The translations under genes and the position numbers were made by a program. A stretch of 12,166 nt of DNA, taken from Clostridia bacterium. Its GTDB lineage: Bacteria > Bacillota > Clostridia > TANB77 > CAG-508. Of this stretch, positions 1 through 5,613 are shown in pieces. The notes below the pieces were generated by a model that was not told where the DNA came from, ran no database searches, and was given only the letters and a program-made list of their open reading frames with translations. Where the stretch lies: positions 1-12,166 of the forward strand of contig CAAGEF010000136.1 of assembly GCA_900768805.1 (NCBI GenBank). The letters run 5' to 3'. How positions within the stretch are numbered: the stretch's first letter is position 1; each line of letters starts with the position of its first letter.

Positions 1-81
1 TAGTTTTTTAAATTCTTTAGGTTTTCCATTTTCAACCTTAGCATAATATAAATGACTATTTCCATAAAATTCTTCGTTCAT
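1..81 (-). CDS. Small phage protein, 3' end beyond left edge
   Basis: Only the first 27 codons are present, starting MNEEFYGNSHLYYAKV and running off the left edge. The ATG at 81 is preceded by AAGGTGGTG at 7-nt spacing, a good ribosome-binding site, and lies 14 nt after the stop of the preceding gene, so it continues the same leftward transcript. I do not recognise the family. Confidence 0.6.
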   Translation of the reverse strand, partial: MNEEFYGNSHLYYAKVENGKPKEFKKL

Positions 82-95
82 TATCTAACACCACC

Positions 96-239
96 TTAAT
101 AATTATTTACACATTCCTCTTCAGGAACTATTTCAACCTCAACCTCATCACGATCATACTTAACACCATCAATAAAAATACAACCTAGCTTTACAAAATG
201 CATGTAGCATTTTTCACATAGCTTTATTTTCTTTTTCAT
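96..239 (-). CDS. 47-aa Cys-containing small protein
   Basis: This ORF is short but well placed. It starts at ATG 239, three bases after the stop of the upstream gene, and ends just before the next ribosome-binding site. The product begins MKKKIKLCEKCYMHF and has a CxxC pair (C8, C11) plus C20 and C43, followed by an acidic tail (residues 31-42). The CxxC suggests metal binding, but one pair is not enough to name a fold. The ribosome-binding site is weak (GAGAAT inside the upstream stop region), so translation is probably coupled to the upstream gene. Function unknown. Confidence 0.6.
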   Translation of the reverse strand: MKKKIKLCEKCYMHFVKLGCIFIDGVKYDRDEVEVEIVPEEECVNNY

Positions 240-242
240 TTT

Positions 243-503
243 CTAATTCTCCAATATCAATAATCTCTTTATGTATTCTATAAATCCTTTTCTTCTAAAT
301 ACTGTAGCTGGTGATATATCTTGGCTTCTATCAGGTGTTTGCTCTGTTATTACATAAAATATATCCTTAGAAGCTAAATAATAAAAATTACCAATTTTAA
401 AAGCTACATATTCTATATCTACTCCATAGAATGATTTTTTAGTGTATGAATCTAGAATTTCAATATCTTTGCTTATGCTTTTGATTAGTTTTTTTAATTC
501 CAT
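243..503 (-). CDS. 86-aa hypothetical phage protein
   Basis: The start ATG at 503 overlaps the upstream stop as TAATG and follows GAGGTGG, a good ribosome-binding site. The product alternates a lysine-rich N-terminus (MELKKLIKSISKD) with beta-rich segments (YVAFKIGNFYYLAS, DIFYVI) and ends in a basic amphipathic helix with FRRKGFIEYIKR. The C-terminal FRRxG...YI motif is echoed in the next upstream gene product (SEIFRRNGKNYIRF), hinting that the two are diverged relatives or act together. No known family recognised. Confidence 0.65.
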   Translation of the reverse strand: MELKKLIKSISKDIEILDSYTKKSFYGVDIEYVAFKIGNFYYLASKDIFYVITEQTPDRSQDISPATVFRRKGFIEYIKRLLILEN

Positions 504-784
504 TATTCCACCTCACTATCTAATATTAATTTTCCATTTTTCTTATGTGCAAAACGAATATAATTTTTGCCATTTCTTCTAAAAATTTCACTAATACGTT
601 TTGTATGATTAAAACCTGTTTCTCTAGGTTCATATTCACAAATATAACCACTTGCTTCAAAATGAAGCTTCCAACAATCAGGATTACAATTACAATGTGT
701 TTTATGAACTGTTAATATATTAGCATCAATTCTAACTAAATCACCTTTTTCAATTAGATTTAAAATAGTCAAATTATCATTCAT
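503..784 (-). CDS. 93-aa hypothetical phage protein with Cys cluster
   Basis: It starts at ATG 784, overlapping the upstream stop as ATGA, which indicates translational coupling. The N-terminal part reads LNLIEKGDLVRIDANILTV, typical of a small beta-barrel (SH3-like) opening. A cysteine/histidine stretch HKTHCNCNPDCW follows at residues 28-39, with a further cysteine at about 49. The cluster could hold a metal ion. The C-terminus carries FRRNGKNYIRF, resembling the product of the next gene. Function unknown. Confidence 0.65.
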   Translation of the reverse strand: MNDNLTILNLIEKGDLVRIDANILTVHKTHCNCNPDCWKLHFEASGYICEYEPRETGFNHTKRISEIFRRNGKNYIRFAHKKNGKLILDSEVE

Positions 785-1182
785 CGTTCTTCTATTACCT
801 CTTTATCTAATCTAGCTTTTAATAGATTATATATTTCTTCATCACAATCTTTGATTTCTGATTCTTCTAAAATTTTATATAATGTATCATCACAACTACA
901 TTTATTATCCATTCCAGTATTACATAAAATTTTTAAATCACATTTTTTGCAGCTAAAATTCCTACAAATTAATTCTCCAACATAATTTACAGGTGGTAAT
1001 ATTTCGATATCTGCATCTATTAATTTTCTTAAATAAAAATGATTATTTGAATTATTAATATTGTAACATCTAATTTCATTTTCTGAGCTTAAATAAACCT
1101 CAAAAATTTTATCATTATGTTTAAATCTACTTCCTATTTTAAGACCTAAACTTTTCATTAAATCTTCACTTGTAAATTTCAT
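781..1182 (-). CDS. 133-aa hypothetical phage protein, beta-barrel-like N-terminus and Cys-rich middle
   Basis: The ATG at 1182 overlaps the preceding stop (TAATG) and follows AAGGAGGTGG, a strong ribosome-binding site. Residues 11-30 (LGLKIGSRFKHNDKIFEV) match the pattern seen in the 1650-1850 product (IKIGSW...GIYEV). The middle holds six to eight cysteines (CRNFSCKKCDLKILC, then KCSCDD), compatible with one zinc site, and the C-terminus is an acidic helix. It is probably an accessory early protein; no enzymatic motif is visible and I cannot name the family. Confidence 0.65.
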   Translation of the reverse strand: MKFTSEDLMKSLGLKIGSRFKHNDKIFEVYLSSENEIRCYNINNSNNHFYLRKLIDADIEILPPVNYVGELICRNFSCKKCDLKILCNTGMDNKCSCDDTLYKILEESEIKDCDEEIYNLLKARLDKEVIEER

Positions 1183-1328
1183 TATTCTTCCACCTCCTTA
1201 TACTCAACGACATTCATTTCGCTGCCCATTTTTTCAAGCTGCTTATATGTAACTCTCATACTTTCAATAGTAGTAGTCAATGGTAATTCAACTCTTAATC
1301 CATCGACATCAACGATCATTACTCTCAT
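1182..1328 (-). CDS. 48-aa small protein
   Basis: This ORF fills the gap between two clear genes. It starts at ATG 1328, overlapping the upstream stop as ATGA, with GGAGG 10 nt upstream, and its stop overlaps the next start as TAATG. The product begins MRVMIVDVDGLRVELPLTTT and continues into a charged helix (ESMRVTYKQLEKMGSEM). The double overlap and the ribosome-binding sites make a real gene likely despite the size. Function unknown. Confidence 0.65.
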   Translation of the reverse strand: MRVMIVDVDGLRVELPLTTTIESMRVTYKQLEKMGSEMNVVEYKEVEE

Positions 1329-1537
1329 ATTGCTAATTCCTCCTTTATTTGTTTTTTTAATTTGTAATAGTACTTTCTATGGTTCTTCCATAAAAAGCCC
1401 ATTAAACACGAATAATCATTAGTTATTACTTGGTCATAATACTCATTGAATATCACTTCTTTAGAATCAGCCTTATCGCTGTTTTCATATACTACACCAG
1501 CAATCTCATTGATTAATTGATTTAATTCATTTGACAT
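1325..1537 (-). CDS. 70-aa hypothetical phage protein
   Basis: It starts at ATG 1537 behind AAGGAGG at good spacing. The product (MSNELNQLINEIAGVV...) is mostly helical, with an aromatic and basic C-terminus (WKNHRKYYYKLKKQIKEEL) that could contact nucleic acid or another protein. Its stop overlaps the start of the 48-aa gene. No recognised family. Confidence 0.65.
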   Translation of the reverse strand: MSNELNQLINEIAGVVYENSDKADSKEVIFNEYYDQVITNDYSCLMGFLWKNHRKYYYKLKKQIKEELAI

Positions 1538-1578
1538 TTTATTTCCTCCTTAAAATTAGACAAATTTAATAGGCTTTT

Positions 1579-1655
1579 TTATCCTAGAGCCTTTGAACTA
1601 GGTATATCTTCTTCAACTAATGATTTTATATCATCAAAGCTTATTCCTCTTAATT
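1579..1655 (-). other. Possible frameshifted tail of the 1650-1850 gene
   Basis: One frame over from the end of the 66-aa gene, an open stretch reads FKLRGISFDDIKSLVEEDIP and a few residues more, ending at a TAA at 1579. It has no standard start codon and looks protein-like in composition. A single missing base near 1655, or a -1 shift, would append it to the 66-aa protein. The rest of the 1538-1578 spacer shows only a weak AGGCT/AGCCT inverted repeat and the ribosome-binding site of the next gene. Confidence 0.3.
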
Positions 1656-1850
1656 TAAAAGCTCAGCTTTCTTAACTTCGGCTTTGGTCATTATTAATTC
1701 CTCAGCACAAAGAATATAAGAACGAGTATCAACTATTACTTCACGAACTAAGTACCAATCGTGATAACTATCATATTCACTTATCACCTCATAAATTCCT
1801 GAGCCATCATCTAGCCAACTTCCTATTTTTATATCTTTTAAATTTGCCAT
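1650..1850 (-). CDS. 66-aa small phage protein, first gene of the distal early transcript
   Basis: This is the first gene after the promoter at 1883-1911. The ATG at 1850 is preceded by AGAGG at about 9 nt. The product opens MANLKDIKIGSWLDDGSGIYEV, a pattern of short beta strands shared with the N-terminus of the 133-aa protein at 781-1182, and ends in MTKAEVKKAELLN. The end may be truncated by a frameshift (see 1579-1655). I expect a small beta-barrel accessory protein; function unknown. Confidence 0.6.
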   Translation of the reverse strand: MANLKDIKIGSWLDDGSGIYEVISEYDSYHDWYLVREVIVDTRSYILCAEELIMTKAEVKKAELLN

Positions 1851-1882
1851 GTTCTCTTACCTCTTTCCTTAATTGCACCTAT

Positions 1883-1911
1883 ATTTTAACATATATTATT
1901 ATATATGTCAA
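1883..1911 (-). promoter_or_regulatory. Strong sigma-A-type promoter for the distal leftward transcript
   Basis: On the minus strand TTGACA (1906-1911) is followed after exactly 17 bp by TAAAAT (1883-1888). The start point would fall near 1876, about 25 nt upstream of the ATG at 1850. It sits just beyond the terminator at 1955-1987, so it starts a separate transcription unit. The spacer is almost pure A/T and holds a near-palindromic run of alternating AT. Confidence 0.75.
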
Positions 1912-1954
1912 TAACTAAAATGTAATTTTTTACACTTTTTTTAAAAATTTGGTA

Positions 1955-1987
1955 AATAAGAAAAGAAGCTATATAAATCATAGCTTC
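1955..1987 (-). terminator. Rho-independent terminator ending the main early operon
   Basis: The minus strand has a perfect 8-bp stem, GAAGCTAT / ATAGCTTC, with a 7-nt loop (1965-1987), followed by TTTTCTTATTT. The stem overlaps the last codons and stop of the gene ending at 1978. The promoter for the next unit lies about 45 bp downstream. Confidence 0.75.
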
Positions 1988-2205
1988 AGATTGTTTCTTT
2001 CTTTTAGTGTTTTATTTATTAGTTTTAGTGCTCCTCTATAAGATGATTTAATAAATGCTTGATTTTCAGCCATTTCACCTATTACGCTTCTTACATCTAC
2101 ATTCTTATAAATCTTTTGCCATCTATCTATGAATCTATCTTCTAATACAAGAGCTCCACCATCTCTTAAACTTGTGTTATACCATCCAGTAGCTGTTTTT
2201 CCCAT
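1978..2205 (-). CDS. 75-aa helical phage protein, possible stand-alone replication-protein C-terminal module
   Basis: I chose ATG 2205 because AGGA lies 8 nt upstream; a GTG at 2220 would add five residues but lacks a clear ribosome-binding site. The product (MGKTATGWYNTSLRDGG...) contains RFIDRWQKIYKNVDVRSVIGEM followed by a spaced KSSYRGALKLINKTLKER. The arrangement of a 'F-x-x-W-x-x-x-Y-x-x-VDV' segment and a terminal 'I-N-x-x-L-x-x-R' helix resembles the C-terminal module of phage replication-initiation proteins, here as a separate ORF. That likeness is from memory and remains an inference. It is the last gene before the terminator. Confidence 0.6.
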   Translation of the reverse strand: MGKTATGWYNTSLRDGGALVLEDRFIDRWQKIYKNVDVRSVIGEMAENQAFIKSSYRGALKLINKTLKERNNLKL

Positions 2206-2209
2206 TGGC

Positions 2210-2383
2210 TTAATCCTCACATTCTTTTAAATCAAATTTAACGATAGTATATGCTTCTAAATCATGAGTGAATATATAGTCTTGTAAATCAAATGGTGCA
2301 TTAACAATATCATTAATTTTAAGAACTGATCCTTCACGTTCTAATTCCATATGTAAATTATATTTTTTAACTTGCTTTTCCAT
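2210..2383 (-). CDS. 57-aa small phage protein
   Basis: It starts at ATG 2383, 17 nt inside the end of the upstream gene, with AAGGAAG upstream as ribosome-binding site. The product begins MEKQVKKYNLHMELEREGSV and continues LKINDIVNAPFDLQDYIF, a mixed alpha/beta pattern ending in an acidic tail with ECED. The next gene starts within a few bases of its stop. No family recognised. Confidence 0.6.
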   Translation of the reverse strand: MEKQVKKYNLHMELEREGSVLKINDIVNAPFDLQDYIFTHDLEAYTIVKFDLKECED

Positions 2384-2612
2384 TTGTTTCTTCCTTATGT
2401 AAAATTTCTTTTATTGTATCTGCATCTAAATTCTTTATTGTATCTAACACAGCAGATATTACTGGTATTAAAACCTTACAATAGCAATCAGTAGCTAATT
2501 CCATTAAATCATTATTACTAGCATTTTCTAAAGCCTTTAATACTTCTTGCTTAGTTCCTTCACCACTCACTTTTAAACGTTCTATAATCCAATCTATAGT
2601 TAATCCACTCAT
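2367..2612 (-). CDS. 81-aa helical hypothetical protein
   Basis: It starts at ATG 2612 with GGAGG about 10 nt upstream, at the end of the preceding gene. The product is predicted all-helical by its pattern (TIDWIIERLKVSGEGTKQEV, then two more helices) with cysteines C43 and C45. The N-terminal 'W-I-x-E-R-L' segment may be a small helix-turn-helix, but I see no clear recognition helix. Function unknown. Confidence 0.6.
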   Translation of the reverse strand: MSGLTIDWIIERLKVSGEGTKQEVLKALENASNNDLMELATDCYCKVLIPVISAVLDTIKNLDADTIKEILHKEETNGKAS

Positions 2613-2617
2613 GTTAT

Positions 2618-2800
2618 TTATGCCTCCATATCCTCCACAATAATATTAACAATATTTTTTTTACAGCTAACTTTAATACACATAGTTTTAATATTCATTT
2701 TAATATCTTTGGAAAAATCAATATAATCAATATTTTTAGAGATTATATCTAATATATCTCTGTCCTTTGATTTTGATTTGTTTTCTATAATATATTTCAT
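2618..2800 (-). CDS. 60-aa hypothetical protein behind a structured leader
   Basis: The ATG at 2800 has a strong AAAGGAGG ribosome-binding site. The product is lysine- and isoleucine-rich (MKYIIENKSKSKDRDILDII...), with a CIKVSCKKNIVNIIVEDM C-terminus that looks like two beta strands. Its leader (2801-2880) carries a 12-bp inverted repeat ending three bases before the ribosome-binding site, so translation or transcript stability may be controlled. No family recognised. Confidence 0.6.
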   Translation of the reverse strand: MKYIIENKSKSKDRDILDIISKNIDYIDFSKDIKMNIKTMCIKVSCKKNIVNIIVEDMEA

Positions 2801-2812
2801 AAATCCTCCTTT

Positions 2813-2879
2813 GCTTCATTTAGTCGATTATTTACGCTGTTTTACTTTTCTAAACATTCATAAGTTTACTAAATGAAGC
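2813..2879 (-). promoter_or_regulatory. Inverted repeat/hairpin in the leader of the 60-aa gene
   Basis: On the minus strand GCTTCATTTAGT (from repeat copy 1) is perfectly complementary to ACTAAATGAAGC at 2813-2824, with 43 nt between. A smaller TAAAC/GTTTA hairpin can form inside. The 3' arm ends three bases before the AGGAGG of the gene starting at 2800. It could be an attenuator-like RNA or a two-site DNA operator; the sequence alone does not decide. Confidence 0.5.
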
Positions 2880-2884
2880 GTTAA
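2862..2884 (-). repeat. Intergenic direct repeat, copy 1 of 3
   Basis: This copy is identical over 23 bp to copy 2 (4618-4640) and over 21 bp to copy 3 (9375-9395); the shared core on the plus strand is AGTTTACTAAATGAAGCG. It overlaps the stop of the gene ending at 2881 and starts the leader of the gene at 2800. A 12-bp part recurs inverted at 2813-2824. Confidence 0.85.
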
Positions 2885-3267
2885 TTATATAAATTATCTT
2901 GTAAAAATTCTTCAATGGTATAATTATCACTATGTTGAATTGATTTTCTTAAGTTATAGCAGTTATAAGCAAGTGCTTTGAATTGATGCTCTTTAGCTTT
3001 TAAAACCTTATTAATTAACTCTTTATCATCAGTTAATAAATAGCCTTTTGGAGTCCCTAAAACCATTTTATCAACATAATTATACATATACAGGTGCATA
3101 ATGTTTTCAACGATTGTACGCCAATCTCTACTACACATATTCAACACTGCACATATTTCAAAACTCTTTTTATAACCTTTATCAAGTCCTAATGGCTCGA
3201 TTAGTTCCATATAATAAGAAGCTAGTTCTTTTCTTTGCTCATCTTCTAATTTTGCAACTCTATTCAT
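2881..3267 (-). CDS. 128-aa winged-helix-like phage protein
   Basis: The ATG at 3267 overlaps the methyltransferase stop (ATGA). The helical N-terminal half includes SFEICAVLNMCSRDWRTIVE, which fits a helix-turn-helix. It is followed by the sequence VLGTPKGYLLTDDKELINKV and a long C-terminal helix. A turn with 'G-x-P-x-GY-x-x-T-x-D-x-E' after an HTH is the wing of a winged-helix domain common in small phage replication or regulatory proteins. It probably binds DNA, either as an initiator accessory factor or a regulator. The recognition helix is my reading, not proven. It lies directly upstream of repeat copy 1. Confidence 0.65.
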   Translation of the reverse strand: MNRVAKLEDEQRKELASYYMELIEPLGLDKGYKKSFEICAVLNMCSRDWRTIVENIMHLYMYNYVDKMVLGTPKGYLLTDDKELINKVLKAKEHQFKALAYNCYNLRKSIQHSDNYTIEEFLQDNLYN

Positions 3268-4040
3268 ATTCTACCTCCCATAAAATTAAACAGATTTATA
3301 CTATTATTTTTTGCTTCTTGTATTCGTTGTTTTGCAATGTCAAAATAATTTTGGTCTATCTCAAAACCTATATAGTGTCTGTTAGTATTAACACATGCAA
3401 CTGGTGTAGTTCCACTTCCCATAAATGTATCTAGTACAACATCACCCTCATTTGAGCTATTAATTATTAGATTTTTAATAATATCTAAAGGTTTTATTGT
3501 AGGATGTTCATACAATTTTTTATCAACCATATTACTTGGTGTGACATAGTATGTGAATTTTGTATCAAAACTACCTTGTATTTTTACTCCCTTTTCTCTA
3601 AAGAATAAACAATATTCAGTATCACTTAAATATTTATTCCCACAAGCTGGAATAGGATTCGTTTTGTGCCAAGTAATAAGATTAAAATTACATTTTCTTT
3701 TTTCTACAAAATATTCAATTAGCTTAAATAATTGCTTTTGTGAACACCATATATAAATATTAATCTTTTTCATTACTCGGCATAATTCATCAAGTATATT
3801 TTCAGAAAAACCATCGCTCATATTCGATATTTCTTTCATTACATATCTTTCACCACCATATGTATAGGCTTTTTTACCTTTATAATTCATAGAGTATTCA
3901 TCACTTTTCTTACCAAAGAATCCAGCTCCTTGAGTTTCAACAACGTATGGTGGATCAGTTACGATTAAATCTATACTTTTATCTGGAATAGTTTTTATTA
4001 ATTGAAGACAATCTCCACATTCTATATAATCATAATTCAT
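3264..4040 (-). CDS. Phage DNA methyltransferase (beta-class, N6-adenine or N4-cytosine)
   Basis: It transfers a methyl group from S-adenosylmethionine to an amino group in DNA. The catalytic motif DPPY is at residues 29-32 and the SAM-binding motif FMGSGTT at 206-212; DPPY before FxGxG is the beta-class order. The sequence CGDCLQLIKTIPDKSIDLIV leading to DPPY and the GFEIDQNYFDIAKQRI end are typical of this family. At 258 aa it is full length. ATG 4040 follows AGGAG at 8 nt. No restriction enzyme gene is nearby, so it is an orphan methyltransferase, probably protecting phage DNA from host restriction or marking it. The target base cannot be decided from the motif alone. Confidence 0.9.
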   Translation of the reverse strand: MNYDYIECGDCLQLIKTIPDKSIDLIVTDPPYVVETQGAGFFGKKSDEYSMNYKGKKAYTYGGERYVMKEISNMSDGFSENILDELCRVMKKINIYIWCSQKQLFKLIEYFVEKRKCNFNLITWHKTNPIPACGNKYLSDTEYCLFFREKGVKIQGSFDTKFTYYVTPSNMVDKKLYEHPTIKPLDIIKNLIINSSNEGDVVLDTFMGSGTTPVACVNTNRHYIGFEIDQNYFDIAKQRIQEAKNNSINLFNFMGGRI

Positions 4041-4051
4041 ATATATAACTC

Positions 4052-4474
4052 CTATTCATAATTTACCTCCCATATCTTTACTTCAACTCTTGGCTCATTG
4101 CTGTAATACTTATCACAATCTAAATGCACTATTTGACTATCATCACGAAAAGCAACACCATTTAATCCATCTAAAATTGCTTTAATAACATTATCAGGAT
4201 CAGGCTTTTTATTTGGTCTAATTACTCCCATAAGCATTTCATTTGCTTTCTTTTTAGATGTTGATTTTGGTATTTGTTGAAATATTTTAATTGATACGCT
4301 TAATGCTTCATCTTCCATATATTTAATTTTACTTTGTTCTAAATAAGATAGTTTTACTAGGTTTTCATAACTAACAGTTTCTTTATCTGTATACGTTCTT
4401 ACATACTTTCCAACTCTAGTAAATTTCGGTCTACCCTTACCTCGAACATTTCCCCATACAACAAATTCAATCAT
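4052..4474 (-). CDS. rusA: RusA-family Holliday junction resolvase
   Basis: It cuts four-way DNA junctions made during recombination and replication, acting as a dimer with Mg2+. The 140-aa length fits the family. The signature PDPDNVIKAILDGLNG begins at about residue 91, followed by FRDDSQI; aspartates D92, D94 and D112 match the catalytic triad of E. coli RusA (D70, D72, D91) allowing one residue of indel. The basic N-terminus (GNVRGKGRPKFTR) is also typical. Its ATG overlaps the stop of the 43-aa ORF (ATGA) and the methyltransferase follows. In this operon it would resolve junctions produced by the annealing protein and nuclease. Confidence 0.93.
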   Translation of the reverse strand: MIEFVVWGNVRGKGRPKFTRVGKYVRTYTDKETVSYENLVKLSYLEQSKIKYMEDEALSVSIKIFQQIPKSTSKKKANEMLMGVIRPNKKPDPDNVIKAILDGLNGVAFRDDSQIVHLDCDKYYSNEPRVEVKIWEVNYE

Positions 4475-4602
4475 TTATGTAATTCCTCTCTTAATGCCAA
4501 TCTTACTTCCCATAAAATTTCTGTTATATCTTGATCATTTTCAACAAACAATTTAAATTCTTGTTCCTTGCCATCAACATTCAATGTAATTTTAACTTCC
4601 AT
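4471..4602 (-). CDS. 43-aa small protein upstream of rusA
   Basis: ATG 4602 follows a strong AGGAGG, and the stop overlaps the rusA start (ATGA), so the two are translationally coupled. The product begins MEVKITLNVDGKEQEFKLFV and ends in a helix, WEVRLALREELHK. The strand-strand-helix pattern suggests a small folded domain. The transcript just upstream carries repeat copy 2 directly before the ribosome-binding site. Function unknown. Confidence 0.65.
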   Translation of the reverse strand: MEVKITLNVDGKEQEFKLFVENDQDITEILWEVRLALREELHK

Positions 4603-4617
4603 TACATTTACCTCCTA

Positions 4618-4640
4618 AAGTTTACTAAATGAAGCGTTAA
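4618..4640 (-). repeat. Intergenic direct repeat, copy 2 of 3
   Basis: This is a 23-bp perfect match to copy 1 in the same orientation, ending 2 bp before the AGGAGG of the 43-aa gene. It abuts a short hairpin (4641-4661) formed at the end of the upstream 58-aa gene. Confidence 0.85.
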
Positions 4641-4661
4641 GGGTGCATTAAGCTGCATCCC
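4641..4661 (-). other. Hairpin at the stop codon of the 58-aa gene
   Basis: On the minus strand GGGATGCA and TGCACCC pair over 7 bp with one bulged A around a 6-nt loop (GCTTAA) containing part of the stop codon. It lacks a clean U-run, so it is more likely a weak attenuator or RNA-stability element than a full terminator. It touches repeat copy 2. Confidence 0.45.
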
Positions 4662-4824
4662 TAATCACTTTATTATAATAAGCAATTGATTCCTCAATAG
4701 CTTCTTTTTCTTTTGAGCAATCTACATTATAATTTTGCTCTTGATTAACTAATAACTTTAATAGAGTTTGTTGAGCTTTAACCTCACTCTCTATTGTCTT
4801 TTTGATTTTTTCACTAATTAACAT
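4648..4824 (-). CDS. 58-aa helical small protein
   Basis: The ATG at 4824 has AAAGGA upstream at good spacing and lies 13 nt after the HNH gene stop. The product starts MLISEKIKKTIESEVKAQQT and stays helical, rich in E, K and Q, with a KEKEAIEESIAYYNKV segment that could form a coiled coil. Function unknown. It ends in the hairpin at 4641-4661. Confidence 0.65.
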   Translation of the reverse strand: MLISEKIKKTIESEVKAQQTLLKLLVNQEQNYNVDCSKEKEAIEESIAYYNKVIRDAA

Positions 4825-4837
4825 AATTATTTCCTTT

Positions 4838-5245
4838 CTATTTATTTAAAATATTTCTAGCCTTAACCAGATCATCAAGTATTGGCATCCATTTCTTCAT
4901 ATTCTTATGTACTACATCCAAATGACAATGAGCACATAACATAATACAATTATCTGGATTATCCGTTTTACCTTTGCCGCGTCCAAAAATATGATGGAGC
5001 TGCAATGTTTGCTGATTACCACAAATAGAGCATTCACCTTTATCTCTAGTAAATACTTTGTTATATGTTTCAGGTGATACTCTTTCTTTATTTTTCCTAA
5101 CCTTTTTAATTGGAGTAGACTTTTTATATTCCTTATCTAAACAAGCCTTGCAGGTATCAAAATCAACTTCTAAACGCTTTTTAATGCAATATTGATATTT
5201 TATACCTTTCTTTGTTCTAAGCCTTAAATTTACGCATTTACTCAT
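4838..5245 (-). CDS. HNH endonuclease with N-terminal Cys cluster
   Basis: This 135-aa protein has a C-terminal HNH nuclease fold: CSIC at residues 72-75, LHHIFGRGK at 83-91 (H84/H85), N99 and CAHCH at 104-108. That gives two CxxC zinc pairs and the catalytic His-Asn-His. A second possible zinc site lies in the first 35 residues (C4, C20, C32, C35). Small HNH proteins next to NinB- and RusA-like genes often act on branched DNA during phage recombination, as NinG/Rap does in lambda; an HNH packaging nuclease is less likely because no terminase is nearby. The ATG at 5245 overlaps the upstream gene by 8 nt. Confidence 0.85.
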   Translation of the reverse strand: MSKCVNLRLRTKKGIKYQYCIKKRLEVDFDTCKACLDKEYKKSTPIKKVRKNKERVSPETYNKVFTRDKGECSICGNQQTLQLHHIFGRGKGKTDNPDNCIMLCAHCHLDVVHKNMKKWMPILDDLVKARNILNK

Positions 5246-5612
5246 CTTCTTCAGCTTCTTTTGTAGCTTCTTTTGTAGCTTCTTTTGTAGCTTCTTTTGC
5301 TTCTTTATCTAATTCTGCCATAATGTCTTGAGTAAGCCATTGCTCAACCATTTCATAACCAAAATTATCAATTAAATCAACTAAACTGCTAGTATAATAT
5401 TCATTACACTTTATTAATTTATATTCTTTTTTAGGCATTTCTTCTTTTAAACCTTCAAAGTAATAACTATTATTTTTTTTCCAAGATTGATATGAAATAT
5501 CTAAAAGTTCACTTTTATGAAATCTTTCTATATCTTGAATTCGATTTATTAAAGCCTCTTTTTCCTTTTCTAATAATTGTATTTTATTAACTAAATATTC
5601 TTCTGCTGTCAT
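5238..5612 (-). CDS. Coiled-coil phage protein with KEAT repeat tail
   Basis: I chose ATG 5612 (MTAEEYLVNKIQLLEKEKEA) because GGGGGA sits 7 nt upstream; an in-frame start further up at 5651 would lie inside the NinB-like gene without a ribosome-binding site. Residues 5-30 form a heptad-like helix, and the middle has tyrosine-rich segments (YYFEGL, CNEYYTSSLVDLIDNFGYEM). The tail is three perfect KEAT repeats followed by an acidic end. The DNA behind this tail is a 12-bp tandem repeat (5254-5299) likely to change length by slippage. Function unknown. Confidence 0.65.
   Translation of the reverse strand: MTAEEYLVNKIQLLEKEKEALINRIQDIERFHKSELLDISYQSWKKNNSYYFEGLKEEMPKKEYKLIKCNEYYTSSLVDLIDNFGYEMVEQWLTQDIMAELDKEAKEATKEATKEATKEAEEDE
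5254..5299 (-). repeat. 12-bp tandem repeat encoding KEAT units
   Basis: The plus-strand unit GCTTCTTTTGTA occurs three times in a row (5254-5289), followed by a partial fourth copy with a T-to-C difference at the end. Because 12 is a multiple of three, copy-number change would add or remove four residues without breaking the frame. Confidence 0.9.
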
Positions 5613-5613
5613 T

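Noticed and set aside
1560..1600. AGGCT/AGCCT inverted repeat as a terminator
   Set aside because: The stem is only 5 bp with a long loop and no T-run in the direction of transcription.
3114..3434. Rightward ORF of about 106 codons
   Set aside because: It lies antisense to the winged-helix and methyltransferase genes, has no ribosome-binding site and a low-complexity hydrophobic composition; it is a shadow ORF.
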